This document shows, in pieces, positions 45,816 through 56,468 of a DNA stretch of 64,000 nucleotides. Numbering within the stretch: the first letter of the stretch is position 1; each line of letters starts with the position of its first letter. Origin of the DNA: Lentinus brumalis (lineage: Eukaryota > Basidiomycota > Agaricomycetes > Polyporales > Polyporaceae); contig MARA01000003.1 of assembly GCA_001792895.1 (NCBI GenBank), positions 992,001 through 1,056,000 on the forward strand. Reading direction: 5' to 3'. The notes under the pieces were generated by a model. It was not told the DNA's origin and searched no databases. It was given only the letters and a program-made list of their open reading frames with translations. Position numbers and translations under genes: made by a program.

Positions 45816-46762
45816 ATGGATCTATCTCTTGCTGGGTCGATACCCTCTTGCTTCCGGACCCCTGAATCAGGTATGCGATTGAGTTTATGAAATGTTGTAA
45901 TGTACGATACAGCTAGCGAATTGCGGAGAGACGTATGTTTGGCTCGAAGGCACAAACTCACAGTGCCATCGCGCGGAACGTCGTCAACTCATATCCAAGC
46001 CGAGCGGACATGCTTTGCCAAACCAGACGGGAGGTCCGTCGCCCGGACCCGCACCAGCTTCTACTGGATGAGTGAGTTCAGACATGGCCGACGCCTCAGG
46101 CCTCAGATGTCATCAATTGCCATTCATGGCTGCAGCATGGAGAGTGCAGGTAATTGTTCAGCTCCTTTCAGCCTGTATATGCGCCTGAGCATTGCCCCGA
46201 ACGTGCTATGCCCCTCTGATACGACTGTTTGTATCGGTGACTCATCCTCTTCCCGCATCCATCACCCAGACAAACTACGACTTAGGGTATGTGATGGCCT
46301 GTGTCCTCCTGTCTCCTTCGGCATCTCGCAATGCCTCATAGTCGTCCGGGTCGCCATCGTCAAGGAGTTCAACCAGTCTCGCGGTTCTGGGACCCGCGTC
46401 CCAGCGTTTGTCATGTCAAATATCGTTCGCCATACCCCCATCCTTTCAATCGGGCCACGACGATGTATCTTCAGACATGATGTATCTTCAGACTATGCTG
46501 AGAGGCCGGAGGAGCATACGCTAGTAGCGTGGCCGCATAGCCGTAAAAGCTCCAGTGAAGAGCCCAGCTTTCGAGGACATGCCTACAATCGTTCACGATG
46601 CTGATCCAAGGACATTAGGATCCTTCACTACCCATTGTATCGCATCGTTTCGCTTAGACTAAGACTACACTTTATTTACGATCACCATCCCGACATGACC
46701 ACGCGACAGTACACGACTAGAGCTACACAGAAGTAGAACACGAGGACGAACACACCGGCAAA
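45816..46762. other. Intergenic, 947 bp
   Basis: Between the protease and the first MYND gene (convergent). A 234-codon open frame at 45900-46604 exists, but its Ser/Arg/Cys-rich composition shows no domain, and I judge it non-coding. Confidence 0.4.
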
Positions 46763-47719
46763 TCACAAACACCAGACTTTATGGTACTTCCAACCCAGCT
46801 CAACACAGGACGGGCAGAAATTCGCCTTCTTGCACTTCGAGCAGCGCATATTCACGTCGTCCTTCCCGCAGTACCTGCAGAAGTTGTTCTCGCCCCGCGC
46901 AACTTTGGCTAAACGCGTTAGGATGTGCCCGACTAACAACTGGACCCGGTTCTCCTGCGCCCCAGTCATGCTCCACGGGTTGAACATGTCCGTCTCTCTG
47001 TCTTCTTCCGGGTCGCGTACCGCGTACTTGGGGAGCAACTTCTCCGTGTAGTCGCGCAGTTTCACGAGGGCGAACAGCTCATTTCCCAGGCCTCGCCCCC
47101 CTATCTGAGACAAAGCGAGGTCGACCACGACGCGCTCGCCGCGGGGATCGCCCAGAAGGAGGACAACCCAGGGGATGTCGTCGCCGAACCCTGAAGAGTA
47201 CAGTTGTCGTTCTACCATGAGACAGGATTCATGAGGCGAGAGGAGCATGTTCATGATCTTGATTTCGCTCGGTGCGCATGTCACTTGCTGTCCGGAGGAC
47301 GTCTTCGCACGCAAGATTGTGGTGCGAGGAAGGCGATCGAGAACACGCCAGGCGACTTCTGCCAGGATGAAGCCGTTCTTGAACGTCTTGCAGCGCCAGA
47401 ACGCGTCCTCCAGCTCCCGGCGGGTCAGCGTCTGCTCGTCTGGCGTGATCACTCCGCCTGGCCAGGCGTAGTCATCTATCGTGGTAATCCCGGCAGCCTC
47501 ACAATTTGGGTAGAGCGTGTATGCAACTCGAGGTTGATCATGAAAGGCACGCCAGTCCGAGGGCACGTCGTCTGGTGGGATCGAGTGGATGGGTTTGTTC
47601 CCCTTGTTAACCTCAAGGAGTAGTCCATAGGGGAAGGGGGGATCTATGCACGCATGTGTAGCAAGAATGATGGCGCAGAGATCATGCACATCGAGTTCAA
47701 AGTTGTCGGGGATAAGCAT
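46763..47719 (-). CDS. MYND-type zinc-finger protein, tandem copy A
   Basis: A single exon of 318 residues from the first ATG (47719, MLIPDNFELDVHDLCAIIL); an in-frame GTG further upstream is not used. The last 40 residues form a MYND-like finger, CRYCGKDDVNMRC then SKCKKANFCPSC and the final KYHKVWC, which normally binds two zincs and proline-rich partners. Spacing between the fifth and sixth Cys is two residues instead of the usual three. The N-terminal about 270 residues form a conserved domain shared with copy B (DVHDLxAIIL, TRRELEDxFWRCKTFxNG, LSQIGGRG) that I cannot assign to a known family. No nuclear signal is obvious. It lies 180 bp downstream of copy B on the same strand. Confidence 0.8.
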   Translation of the reverse strand: MLIPDNFELDVHDLCAIILATHACIDPPFPYGLLLEVNKGNKPIHSIPPDDVPSDWRAFHDQPRVAYTLYPNCEAAGITTIDDYAWPGGVITPDEQTLTRRELEDAFWRCKTFKNGFILAEVAWRVLDRLPRTTILRAKTSSGQQVTCAPSEIKIMNMLLSPHESCLMVERQLYSSGFGDDIPWVVLLLGDPRGERVVVDLALSQIGGRGLGNELFALVKLRDYTEKLLPKYAVRDPEEDRETDMFNPWSMTGAQENRVQLLVGHILTRLAKVARGENNFCRYCGKDDVNMRCSKCKKANFCPSCVELGWKYHKVWCL

Positions 47720-47899
47720 GGTGGTGGTTAGGAGGCAAACTGCTGTGCAACGGAATCGCACGTCGGGAGGTTATGTAACATTACGAGAACGCGTGACGTC
47801 ACGCGTCAGAGCGGGCATGTACGAGGTTTCAAGCTCAAGGTTCGACACCCAACTAAGTACAGGCCTGTTACATGCAAACCGCTGTAGTAAGACGCGTGT

Positions 47900-48916
47900 T
47901 CATGAACACCAGACTTTGTGATATTTCCAGCCGAGCGTATGGCATGGAGCACAGAAATAAGCCTTCTTGCACTTCGAACACCGCGCCTGCACTTCCTCCT
48001 TTCCGCAATACCTACAGAAATTGTCCTCTCCACTCGCAATTTTGCGCAAACGGCCCATCACCACGCCCACCAGTGCATCACCCCGAGCGCGAAGAGCGTC
48101 GTCCGACAGGCGTATCTTGCCAGAGAGGTCATACTTCTCCAGCTCGTCGGCGACCTTGGGGAGAACTTTTTGATGGTAATCGAAGGCGCGTTCAAGCGAG
48201 AACACCTCCCCGCCTCCACCCCGTCCACCCAGCTGGGAAGTGACGAGATCAAGGACGACGCGTGGGTCCGCTTCCAAGTCTTCCGACTTGGGCTCGCCGA
48301 TGAGTAGGAACACCCACGGTATGCTCCCATCGAAGCCCGTCATGTGCTGCGAGAGGTTCACCCTCTCCGGTCCAAGGTCCGGGCGTGGTTCGTAGTCGAG
48401 GATGAGACAGGCCTCCCTCGCGACGATATCGATCTCCGCTACTGTCACGTCACTTGGTTTGCAGACGACCTCGTGTTTCGCAGACGTCCGTGCGTGCAGC
48501 TTCGCGGTGGGAGGGAGGCTATCGAAAACGCGCTGCGCGACATATGCCAGGATATACCCGTTGTTGAATGTCTTACAGCGCCAAAAGACGTCCTCGAGCT
48601 CGCGACGCGTCAGCTCCTGCCCTCCGGGAACCTTCACACCTTGAGGAGATGCGAAGGTATCGATAGTAATGCGCTCCGATGCGCTGGAGTCCGTCTTGAG
48701 AATGTACGCGACACGCTTCTGGCCACCGACCTTGGCAGCGTGCCATTCAGGCGCAAAGACGTGGCTTGGGAGGGTGGTGGGAGAAGTGACACCACGATTG
48801 ATCTCTACAAGCTGTGACTTTGGCAAGAGGGTTTCGGTGGCCGCATGGGCATCTAAGATGATGGCGGCGAGGTCGTGTACATCGACATCGAAGTCGTCAG
48901 GAATGGACGCCATCAT
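47900..48916 (-). CDS. MYND-type zinc-finger protein, tandem copy B
   Basis: A single exon of 338 residues from the ATG at 48916 (MMASIPDDFDVDVHDLAAIIL), matching the start of copy A; the upstream in-frame GTG was rejected. It shares with copy A the unassigned N-terminal domain (TRRELEDVFWRCKTFNNGY, RVFDSLPPTAKLHARTS, SIPWVFLLIGEPKSED, TSQLGGRG) and the C-terminal finger CRYCGKEEVQARCSKC with AYFCAPCHTLGWKYHKVWC, again with Cys-x2-Cys. By eye the paralogues are about 45-55 percent alike and differ by short insertions, so the duplication is not recent. It is head to head with the first RBR gene across 484 bp. Confidence 0.8.
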   Translation of the reverse strand: MMASIPDDFDVDVHDLAAIILDAHAATETLLPKSQLVEINRGVTSPTTLPSHVFAPEWHAAKVGGQKRVAYILKTDSSASERITIDTFASPQGVKVPGGQELTRRELEDVFWRCKTFNNGYILAYVAQRVFDSLPPTAKLHARTSAKHEVVCKPSDVTVAEIDIVAREACLILDYEPRPDLGPERVNLSQHMTGFDGSIPWVFLLIGEPKSEDLEADPRVVLDLVTSQLGGRGGGGEVFSLERAFDYHQKVLPKVADELEKYDLSGKIRLSDDALRARGDALVGVVMGRLRKIASGEDNFCRYCGKEEVQARCSKCKKAYFCAPCHTLGWKYHKVWCS

Positions 48917-49400
48917 GGTAGATCTGGTCAGGGTGTGGGTTGCAAGCGCCGAGCGCTCTCCCCAATCGCAAGTCGGCTCGGCCTCCACAACACAGCCACA
49001 ACCTTATGCAGGTACAAGGTTCGTAACTCGGTACTGTTTGTAATCTCTCGGTCCTCCAGTAGCTGTTTCAAGGCGGCTCTCATGATAATCCAACTTGAGC
49101 TCTGCAGTCCCGCACTCGTCGCGGAAGGTAAGTACTTACTAGGGAGTCACGGTGTGCCGCACTGTGTGCGGAACCCTGCCAATACAGTAAGTATTCGCCT
49201 AGGAACATGACAGCGCAGTGCACAATCATGATATATGAGGCTTTCCTCAAGCATAGATCTATCAATGTGGGAACCGCTGTACGCCCTTCGCTCCTCAGCG
49301 GATGCTGCGGTAGATCAAGGCGCTGAATCACGGCGCGTGAGGCGATTCTCATTTATACAGTACCAGTGTGCAGCTGGACACGTCCCTTCTTCCCACCACA
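48917..49400. promoter_or_regulatory. Shared divergent promoter MYND copy B / RBR copy 1
   Basis: 484 bp between divergent start codons; no coding feature. A TTTATAC at 49351-49357 lies about 45 bp before the RBR start and could act as a weak TATA element. Confidence 0.4.
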
Positions 49401-50926
49401 ATGCACGCCGACGGAGAGGCTTCAGGTGCCGAAGACACCATAGCTTTGCTTGCTCTGATCGCAGCCTACAGCTTAGAAGATGTTGACAGCATCCAGGGGC
49501 GCCGGAAGGGGAAAGAAACACTGGGTGGACAGCCGACGGACGAAGAGTTAGCTCTGGAACTTTTTGCGGAGGAGGCCCGCGCACTAGAGAGGCTCGCACG
49601 CGACATGGTCCTTGCCCAGAGCATCAACCAGGCCATCTGCGTGGATGCCGCGCTGCTCGCCGAGCATGAACGCGCCGAGGAGGTTGCGAGAGGGGATAGA
49701 GAGATTGCTAGGGCGATCGCTGAGGGTAGAACTCCCCCGGAACCTCCTGCGGCCAGTATCACTGATCCTGTGGCGCTCCCGGCGTCGGAAGAAGCACGCA
49801 CGGCAGCGCTGCCAGCTGTGGAGCACATGTAAGTACAGTCAACGCCAGGCCCATGAATGACTGTCGCTGGTACTGATGGGACCTTTAGGATGAGTGCTGC
49901 AGCGAGCTCATCACACGCACCGTCCTCGTCAGGGAAGAAATTGCCAAGTGGCACCAAGGCACGGTGAGGACAAGTGTCCGTAGTCCCAGAACCAACCGCC
50001 TTGCTGACTTGTACGTCTAGGCTGGAGGCTTGCGTCATCTGCAGGGATGATATACGCGGCGTGATCGTGCGTGCACCATGCGGAGATGCCTACGACATCG
50101 AGTGCCTGGTGGATCTCTTCCGCGCGGCGACTGTCGACGAGTCGCTGTTTCCCCCGGCATGTTGCCGCCAGCCGTTCCAATTGAGCATGGTCAGGCAGTA
50201 CCTAAACAAGGAGCTCGCCTTGCTGGTCGATAAGAAATCGGTGGAGTTCGGAACGAGGGACAGGGTGTATTGTTGTCGCCCATCATGTTCCACGTTCATC
50301 GGCAGCGGTACGACCGTGGCAACCCCCCTTGCCTGCCCGGAGTGTTGGAAGGAGACTTGTGGACACTGCAAGGATGAGGCACACGACGTGTCCGTGCGCT
50401 GCTCAAGCGAAGAAGACGCGGGCGTCGTCGCACTGGCCGAGGAGTCGGGATGGAAGCGATGCCCGGGATGCGGGCACATTGTCGAGCTCACTATCGGGTG
50501 TTACCACATGACGTGTCGTTGCAGGCATCAGTTCTGCTACCTGTGCGCCGCGACCTGGAAGACGTGCAGATGTGAGCAATGGGAGGAGAACAGGCTTCTC
50601 CACGCAGCGCAGGACCGGGTCGAGAGGCAGCAAAGGGCACAGGCAGCCCTGAACCCGAACGTGGCGCCTGCGCGGGCAATTGACTATGGCCGGGTCGTTG
50701 CGCAGGAAGTTGCAAGGCTGCGGGAGAATCATGACTGTGTTCATCGGTGGCGATACGTATCTGGTGACGGTCGTTGCGAGGGATGCGGGCACTATCTGCG
50801 CTTGTTCTTGTATGTGAGTGCACCCTCTTCCGTCACGTACAGCGTCCCGCTCATGGACAACGGTAGAACTGTAAGACGTGTCAAATCTGGGCCTGTGCTA
50901 GATGCAGAAGGAACCGCTGGCTCTAG
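49401..50926 (+). CDS. RING-IBR-RING (RBR) E3 ubiquitin ligase, tandem copy 1
   Basis: RBR ligases receive ubiquitin from an E2 on a RING2 cysteine before passing it on. Exons 49401-49828, 49889-49963, 50021-50813 and 50876-50926 give 448 residues. An acidic helical N-terminus (DEELALELFAEEARALERLA) is followed by RING1 (CVICRDDIRGVIVRAPCGDA, then PPACC), IBR (VYCCRPSCSTF, CPECWKETCGHCKDEAH) and RING2 (CPGCGHIVELTIGCYHMTCR, FCYLC), with the expected catalytic Cys in IGCYHM. An extra C-terminal Cys/His motif (CVHRWRYVSGDGRCEGCGHY, and CQIWACARCRRNRWL after the last intron) ends the protein. The last exon was chosen because it supplies the paired cysteines at the end. Confidence 0.88.
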
Positions 50927-52062
50927 TGAAGACCCTCCGGCGGCGTCGATGAGCTGGTGCGGCGCGCGGGGTTCTATCTGGTGGGGAAGTTCAGAAAGGC
51001 GCCACTGTACATGTATAATGTAGATAAGAGAGACCAATTCACAAAGAGCATGGAGACGTCGATGTGATGAATATTGGAGGAGCTCTGCAGCAGGGTGCGG
51101 ATGGGGCGCTAACGGGTGGTCACTGCACAACAACAGCGTTGTCCTGGACGACGTCCGGACAATAAGACACTCCCTTGTCCGCCGTCGTCGTCTTCAGTCT
51201 GCAGGCGACTAAAGCACATAAATTCTGGTGCATCATGAGCCTTGAAGGCTTTCTACGCACGTCCTGAATCGTCCCACGTCAACCCTTCCGACTGGGCGGT
51301 AGGGAGACGACGCCGGACAACCCAGACAATCTATCTGTCCTGTGTTCGTCGTCGTCACCTTCAGCTCGGCAACTGAGAAGTGCTGTGGTAGTGACATGGT
51401 GTTCGGGGAGTCGACCTGCATGTTCTGAGCTACCCCCAGTTAACCCTGACGTTGTATCGGCGGCACTCGGGACACACGAACCACCGAGTGTCGTGGATCC
51501 AGCCTGTCCAGCGCCCATCGCATGGGCCGGCGGGACTCTTAATGAAACCATTCATGGGCATGCTTGTATTTTGCGTGCTTCGCAGCGCTCCGAACCCACC
51601 ACAAAACGGGGATGGGCCAACGAAGCTTGATGCGCCCCGCGCAACGTGTAGAAGGGGCAAAGCCAAATCGTGCCCTATCCTCGGCGAAGCAGGGACTTAC
51701 TTGGGTATTGTCTCCCGTCGGTATGGCGGGTGCAAGAGATACACGCCCCAGCTGGGCGCAGTTGGCCGGACTTCGTGCTTCCGTGACGTGCGGCAATGCA
51801 GATGACGGTCCCTGTAGGACCAGCGCGTGGCTGCTTGACACTGTCAAAGCGCGAACACATGCATCAGACGAGGTCGAACGAACGCTTTGATGTGCACAGA
51901 ACCTACCTGGCCCGTGGCGCCCGAGGCGCGAACGCGTGTATACGCAGGAGGCGTGAGGAGGTGCGACACACGCGGGTCGTGTCTGTGGATTTAAAGGGAC
52001 AGCGGTGTTGCATGCCAGCTCAGCTTCGTGCTCGTCCACTTTCCTATCTTGACTAGCTCAGT
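50927..52062. other. Intergenic, 1.14 kb, between tandem RBR copies
   Basis: It should hold the copy 1 terminator and copy 2 promoter. Overlapping open frames on both strands (for example 51539-52039, minus) show no domains. I looked for leftover RBR or MYND sequence and for transposon ends and saw none. Confidence 0.45.
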
Positions 52063-53909
52063 ATGCAAGGCTACCAATCGGCTCCTCAGAGAACGACGGA
52101 CCTAGAGGCCATGTCCGCACCTGACGCCAGTATTGCTCGTTCTCGTCATGACCGTGCAGATGCAGCGTCTCGCTCTACCGATAAAGGCAAAGCAAGATAC
52201 GATCCTTCGGCTGACGAGGAGTATGCAATCCTCCTCTTCGCTGAAGAGACACGCGTCTACCAGGAACGGAAAGACTCAGAGGCAACGGCGCTGGGATTGT
52301 ACATCGACGAACCGGAACAGCTCTGGGACGTGAAGTACCGCCGATATGGTTGGGCATATGGCCACTCCGACGCTGTCGAACATACTTCGTCGAGCGGAAG
52401 GCCTTCCCACACGTTGGAAGCCAATCGCCACAACTGGAGTGGCGGTCATCAGCACTGTTATTGTGCAGAGTACGTGTCTATCCAGTGGCGCACCTCACCT
52501 CATCCTGACACAATTCCACAGCTGCATGCAGAGCCGCACGCCGAGTACGTACGCTTCCTCGAGTGCATACAAGCTGCCCGAAGCCCAACCTGCACGGTAC
52601 GTTGTCAATTGTCTTGCATGCATAGTTCTGTCCACTCACTCCGAGTTGACGTTCACCAGGAATGTGTCGTGTGTCGCATGCATGGACCGCATCGAAGGTC
52701 CGGTGATCCGTGCGCCATGCGGTCACGACTACGACGTTGAATGCGTCGTCGGTCTGTTCCGCGCCGCGACGACGGATGAGTCCCTCTTCCCGCCGGCATG
52801 CTGCCGCCAGCCCTTCGACTTCCAGAGACTGCGCCGCCACATGGACGGAGAGCTCGCTCGCCTCTTCGATAGGAAGGCCCGTGAGTTCAGCACCCAACAC
52901 AGGGTGTACTGCAGCCGCGCTTCCTGCTCCGCATTCCTTGGTCCCGCGACCAACTCCGCCACTACGATGTCCTGCAACGCCTGCGGCACGCAGACATGCG
53001 GACATTGTAAGAAGGGGGCGCACTCTTCCAACCAGCGGTGCACCAACGATGCGGACAAGGAGATCTTGAGCATGGCCACGAAGGAGGGTTGGAAGCAGTG
53101 CCCGCGCTGCGGTCTAGTGGTCGAGCTCAGCTACGGGTGCAACCATATGACGTGCAGATGCAACTATCAGTTCTGCTACGTCTGCCTTGCCCGCTGGAAG
53201 ACTTGCGATTGCTCCCAGTGGGATCTCCTCCACCTCATGGAAGCTGAAGACGATCCAGAGCTGTTGGAAGAGGCCATACGCAACCTGGATGCAGAGTGGC
53301 CGCCGCCTCCAGGACCTATGGATCGCCGCGCGCCGCTCTTTGGACCTCGCCCCAACTTGCCAGCCAGACCTAGGCCTGTTGTTGCCCCTCGGCGAGCGAC
53401 CGACGAGCAGATTCGGGCGAGGCCGCCAACACCTGAGCGACGGAGTACATGGGAACCTGCTAGGCCCCCCACGCCACGCTTTGGACCGGGAGACGTCCCT
53501 GACGGACGCGCAGAGGCGTCGGGTTCAGGTCCGAATTGGACTCCTCCCGGACCTGCTGCACCTGTCATAACGGGGTTAGCTCCACCTGTTTGGAGGATCC
53601 ATGGCGGGCCGCTCCCGTACTATTGGCCTCCGAACCACTTCGCGGTTTTCCCATCGTTCGCTGTACCTCATACGGCGGTCTGCCAGCAGCACTGGTGGGC
53701 ACCAGCCGCGCCTTGGGTCGCCGGAAACATGGTTAGCGGATGCACTACTTGTGGTAGTTGGCAAAGCGCTCTATGGGTGAGTGTGGTCTTCTTTCGATCT
53801 AGTCTGTCTGAGGAATACTCACTCAGTTTCTTGCCTGCAGAGATGCGCGTACTGCCAGATCTGTATTTGCATGCAATGCAGGTTCCATACTGAAGCCTTG
53901 CGGAGATAA
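52063..53909 (+). CDS. RING-IBR-RING (RBR) E3 ubiquitin ligase, tandem copy 2
   Basis: Exons 52063-52469, 52522-52596, 52660-53776 and 53841-53909 give 555 residues. Four-exon structure, phases and the exact 75-nt second exon match copy 1. An N-terminal helix (DEEYAILLFAEETRVYQERK) leads to RING1 (CVACMDRIEGPVIRAPCGHD, FPPACC), IBR (VYCSRASCSAF, CNACGTQTCGHCKKGAH) and RING2 (CPRCGLVVELSYGCNHMTCR, FCYVCLARWKTCDC), with the catalytic Cys in YGCNHM. After RING2 a Pro/Arg-rich stretch of about 130 residues (RPNLPARPRPVVAPRR, RPPTPERRSTWEPARPPTPR), absent from copy 1, precedes a terminal Cys motif (CTTCGSWQ, CAYCQICICMQCRFH). Proline-rich tails are typical MYND-finger ligands, notable beside two MYND genes. 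Confidence 0.86.
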
Positions 53910-54605
53910 ATAGAGAAGCCAAGATGACACCACACACCATTCATCCCCACTTAAACCAATGCGTATGCCATATGCCCCCGTCCGAGACAACTATGCATCT
54001 CCATTCTTCCCTTGTAACAGTAGCACTCTTGTGCTACGTCATTACGTCCGCCTATGCCCTAAATTACTCTCTCTCTCAAGGATTTATTCTCCGTGTACGA
54101 CGTACCTGATTTGCCTCAACGCGCGCATGTCCTTGCTTATGCGCTGACAGCGCGGGACAGGATTAGTATCATGCCGCTGCCTGTTGACCACTAGCATCGG
54201 CGGCACAAGCTCTTCCAGCATGCAAGTCGTATCACTGGGCGGGAGGAGAGCGGGCGGCGAGAGCTGAGGATGGCTGGCCATAAGACAAGGTCTGTCACTG
54301 GGGTTGTCGTAGAGCGTGTCTTCCACTTTGAACATCATGGGCAAAGCACAGGTAGAATACAAAGCAAGGCGTCCAGTAGCCACGCGTCAGCTCATCATGG
54401 CAGGAAGCAAGCCGCCCATGCGCGCGACGCGTCCCGTGGGCGCGTCGCGAGCCAGGAACGTGCACGGTGACCCCCCTCCAATTCACTTTGGCATCCTCCG
54501 TTCTTCCTCCGGCATGTCCGAATCTCACTCTCGCTCTTCTCCTCTACCGTCACCTTCTCCTCTCCGGCCATTGCGCGCGTCCGCGCCCCGACCACCCCGC
54601 CCACC
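53910..54605. other. Intergenic, 696 bp
   Basis: RBR copy 2 3' UTR and upstream region of the next gene; the last about 120 bp are CT-rich as in a leader. No gene seen. Confidence 0.45.
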
Positions 54606-56282
54606 ATGGGAGATGTAGCCCAGCCCACACCAGCCGACGCAGCGGAGAACCAGCCGGTGGATGGACACTCGGAGAATGGCGGTCCTGGTCCTGCCCCCGC
54701 TCCTGAGAAGAGTGGGAAAGGGAAGGGCCTTCGCGCATTCCGGGATCGCATTGCCCTCCGTCGGTCGTTCAGTACGAAGCACTCCTCGCTCTCGTCCCCC
54801 GTTTTGCTCTCGCCGTCGTCCGAAGGCGACACCGCAGACGCGCTCGTGGATGTCTCACCAATGCGCACCAGGGTGGCCGCATTGGAGAGGCTGATCACTG
54901 GCAAGCTCGTCGGTGCGAGGAAGGGCGGGAAGAAGACCAAGGGCACGGGCACGGGTCCTGTCGCCGTTGCTCTCGAACCCGCGCCATCTGGTTCTTCCGC
55001 CTCATCTGGTCCTGAAGTTGAGCAAGTCCTAGCTACAATTGCTGAAGCTGCTCCCTCCGCCCCATCGTCTGATGAAGCGGAAGTCGTCGTCACCGCAGCT
55101 ACTGGCGGTTCGGACCCTGAGCCGCTCCCTCTCGCTCGCAGGATCCAGTCCTTGCTCTCTAACCTGCCGCCTTTCCTATCCTTCGAAACTCCCGCGGACA
55201 CTCCCGATGGCGGACCCAAGCAAGGTGGTAACGCGTCAACCACCCCGGATGGCACCTCCGCGCCCATCCCGGACTCGAGCCTCCTCTCCCTGCTGTCCTC
55301 CCCATCCATCATGAACGGCTCACTCTCGCGCGGCAGGCAGAGCGTCTGGGCCGTACTCGACAACCTCCGCCTGAAGACACTCAAGTCGAGTGCGGACGCA
55401 GGCACCACGCCCGCCAGCGACGTCGCCGAAGGCGCAGAGTCCGTCCTGGAAGACGACGACAGTGTCATGTTCTACGGGCCGCTCATCCCGGATGCGAACT
55501 CGTCTGTCGAGCTCGCGCGTTCGGAGATCGTGTCGGTGGACGAGAACGGCACGATCGTGGAGGTCCTTCTGGATGATGCGCCTCCGCCACACGCATCTCG
55601 ACCTCCGTCGACCGATGGCGTCGACGCCGAGAAGTTCAATTGGCCTTGGCCGTTCAGTCGTAGTCCGCCTGCGCCGCCACCGAAGCCCAAGACGGTGGAG
55701 AAGCGGTTGTGGGTGCCATCGACCGACAAGCTTTCGCTCCAGGTGATGTGGTGGGGATACCGGCTGTATGTGGTCGTCATGCTCGTGCACGGAGATGCTC
55801 TGACCGGTCCATGTTTCAGATGGCTCCCTCCACCCGTCCTTGCCCTGCTGAACGACAAGGAGATGGAGGCGGCGAAGCTCGGTGCAATGCTTACGACCGC
55901 GCTGCAGTGGCTGCTCAACCATGTACCCGAGAGCGCACTTCCGCCAACTCTCCGCCCGGCACTGTCGCTAGTCAAGAGCCTTGTGCCATACCTGGGATAC
56001 ATCGGCGGCTTCGTCGCCTGGTCCTGGAGCGCGATCAGAGGCTTCGACAAGGGCAACGGTGTCACATTGACTGCGACCTGGCTTCTGCCTATCGCACTCG
56101 TTCCTGGCACATGGGAGCAGAAGGATGTCCCGAAACCGCCGGCTACAAGCCCATCTCCGACACCATCCACCAGCAATCCCTCGCCACCTGCCAACCCTTC
56201 TACCCCTGACACTGGCGAGCCATCGACTACTCCGACGCCGACCCCGGCCAGTGACCCCGTCCTTGCCAGTGCACATGCTTGA
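54606..56282 (+). CDS. Membrane-associated protein of unknown function
   Basis: 540 residues if the 54-nt intron 55766-55819 (GTATGT to TTTCAG, with a CTGAC branch site) is removed; the intron has no stop and keeps frame if retained. The N-terminal half is acidic, Ser/Pro-rich and likely disordered (APAPEKSGKGKGLRAFRDR, LEDDDSVMFYGPLIPDANSS). The C-terminal third holds hydrophobic helices (LQVMWWGYRLWLPPPVLALL, GYIGGFVAWSWSAI, VTLTATWLLPIALVPG) that may cross or lie on a membrane, then a Pro/Ser/Thr-rich tail. I recognise no family; it resembles unnamed Agaricomycete proteins in style only. Confidence 0.75.
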   Translation: MGDVAQPTPADAAENQPVDGHSENGGPGPAPAPEKSGKGKGLRAFRDRIALRRSFSTKHSSLSSPVLLSPSSEGDTADALVDVSPMRTRVAALERLITGKLVGARKGGKKTKGTGTGPVAVALEPAPSGSSASSGPEVEQVLATIAEAAPSAPSSDEAEVVVTAATGGSDPEPLPLARRIQSLLSNLPPFLSFETPADTPDGGPKQGGNASTTPDGTSAPIPDSSLLSLLSSPSIMNGSLSRGRQSVWAVLDNLRLKTLKSSADAGTTPASDVAEGAESVLEDDDSVMFYGPLIPDANSSVELARSEIVSVDENGTIVEVLLDDAPPPHASRPPSTDGVDAEKFNWPWPFSRSPPAPPPKPKTVEKRLWVPSTDKLSLQVMWWGYRLYVVVMLVHGDALTGPCFRWLPPPVLALLNDKEMEAAKLGAMLTTALQWLLNHVPESALPPTLRPALSLVKSLVPYLGYIGGFVAWSWSAIRGFDKGNGVTLTATWLLPIALVPGTWEQKDVPKPPATSPSPTPSTSNPSPPANPSTPDTGEPSTTPTPTPASDPVLASAHA

Positions 56283-56468
56283 TTTCTTGGATGTTTGCTT
56301 TGGAACAGATCTTCTGCTTCGACGTCACGACTACTTACGATGGCTATACCCGCTTGGTATCTTGGGAGGGCAGAAGCTAGCTTGTCACCTATCTATGTTT
56401 CTAATCTACATATTGTACGACTGTGAGACGTTCTAGTAGTAGGTATCAGTGCCATTCGTCTTCCTTGC

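Noticed and set aside
45900..46604. 234-codon open frame starting at an ATG
   Set aside because: No domain, unusual Ser/Arg/Cys content and no neighbouring splice sites that extend it. Could be rescued by transcript evidence.
51539..52039. 166-codon open frame, minus strand, between the RBR copies
   Set aside because: Composition unlike real proteins here and it lies where the copy 2 promoter must be.
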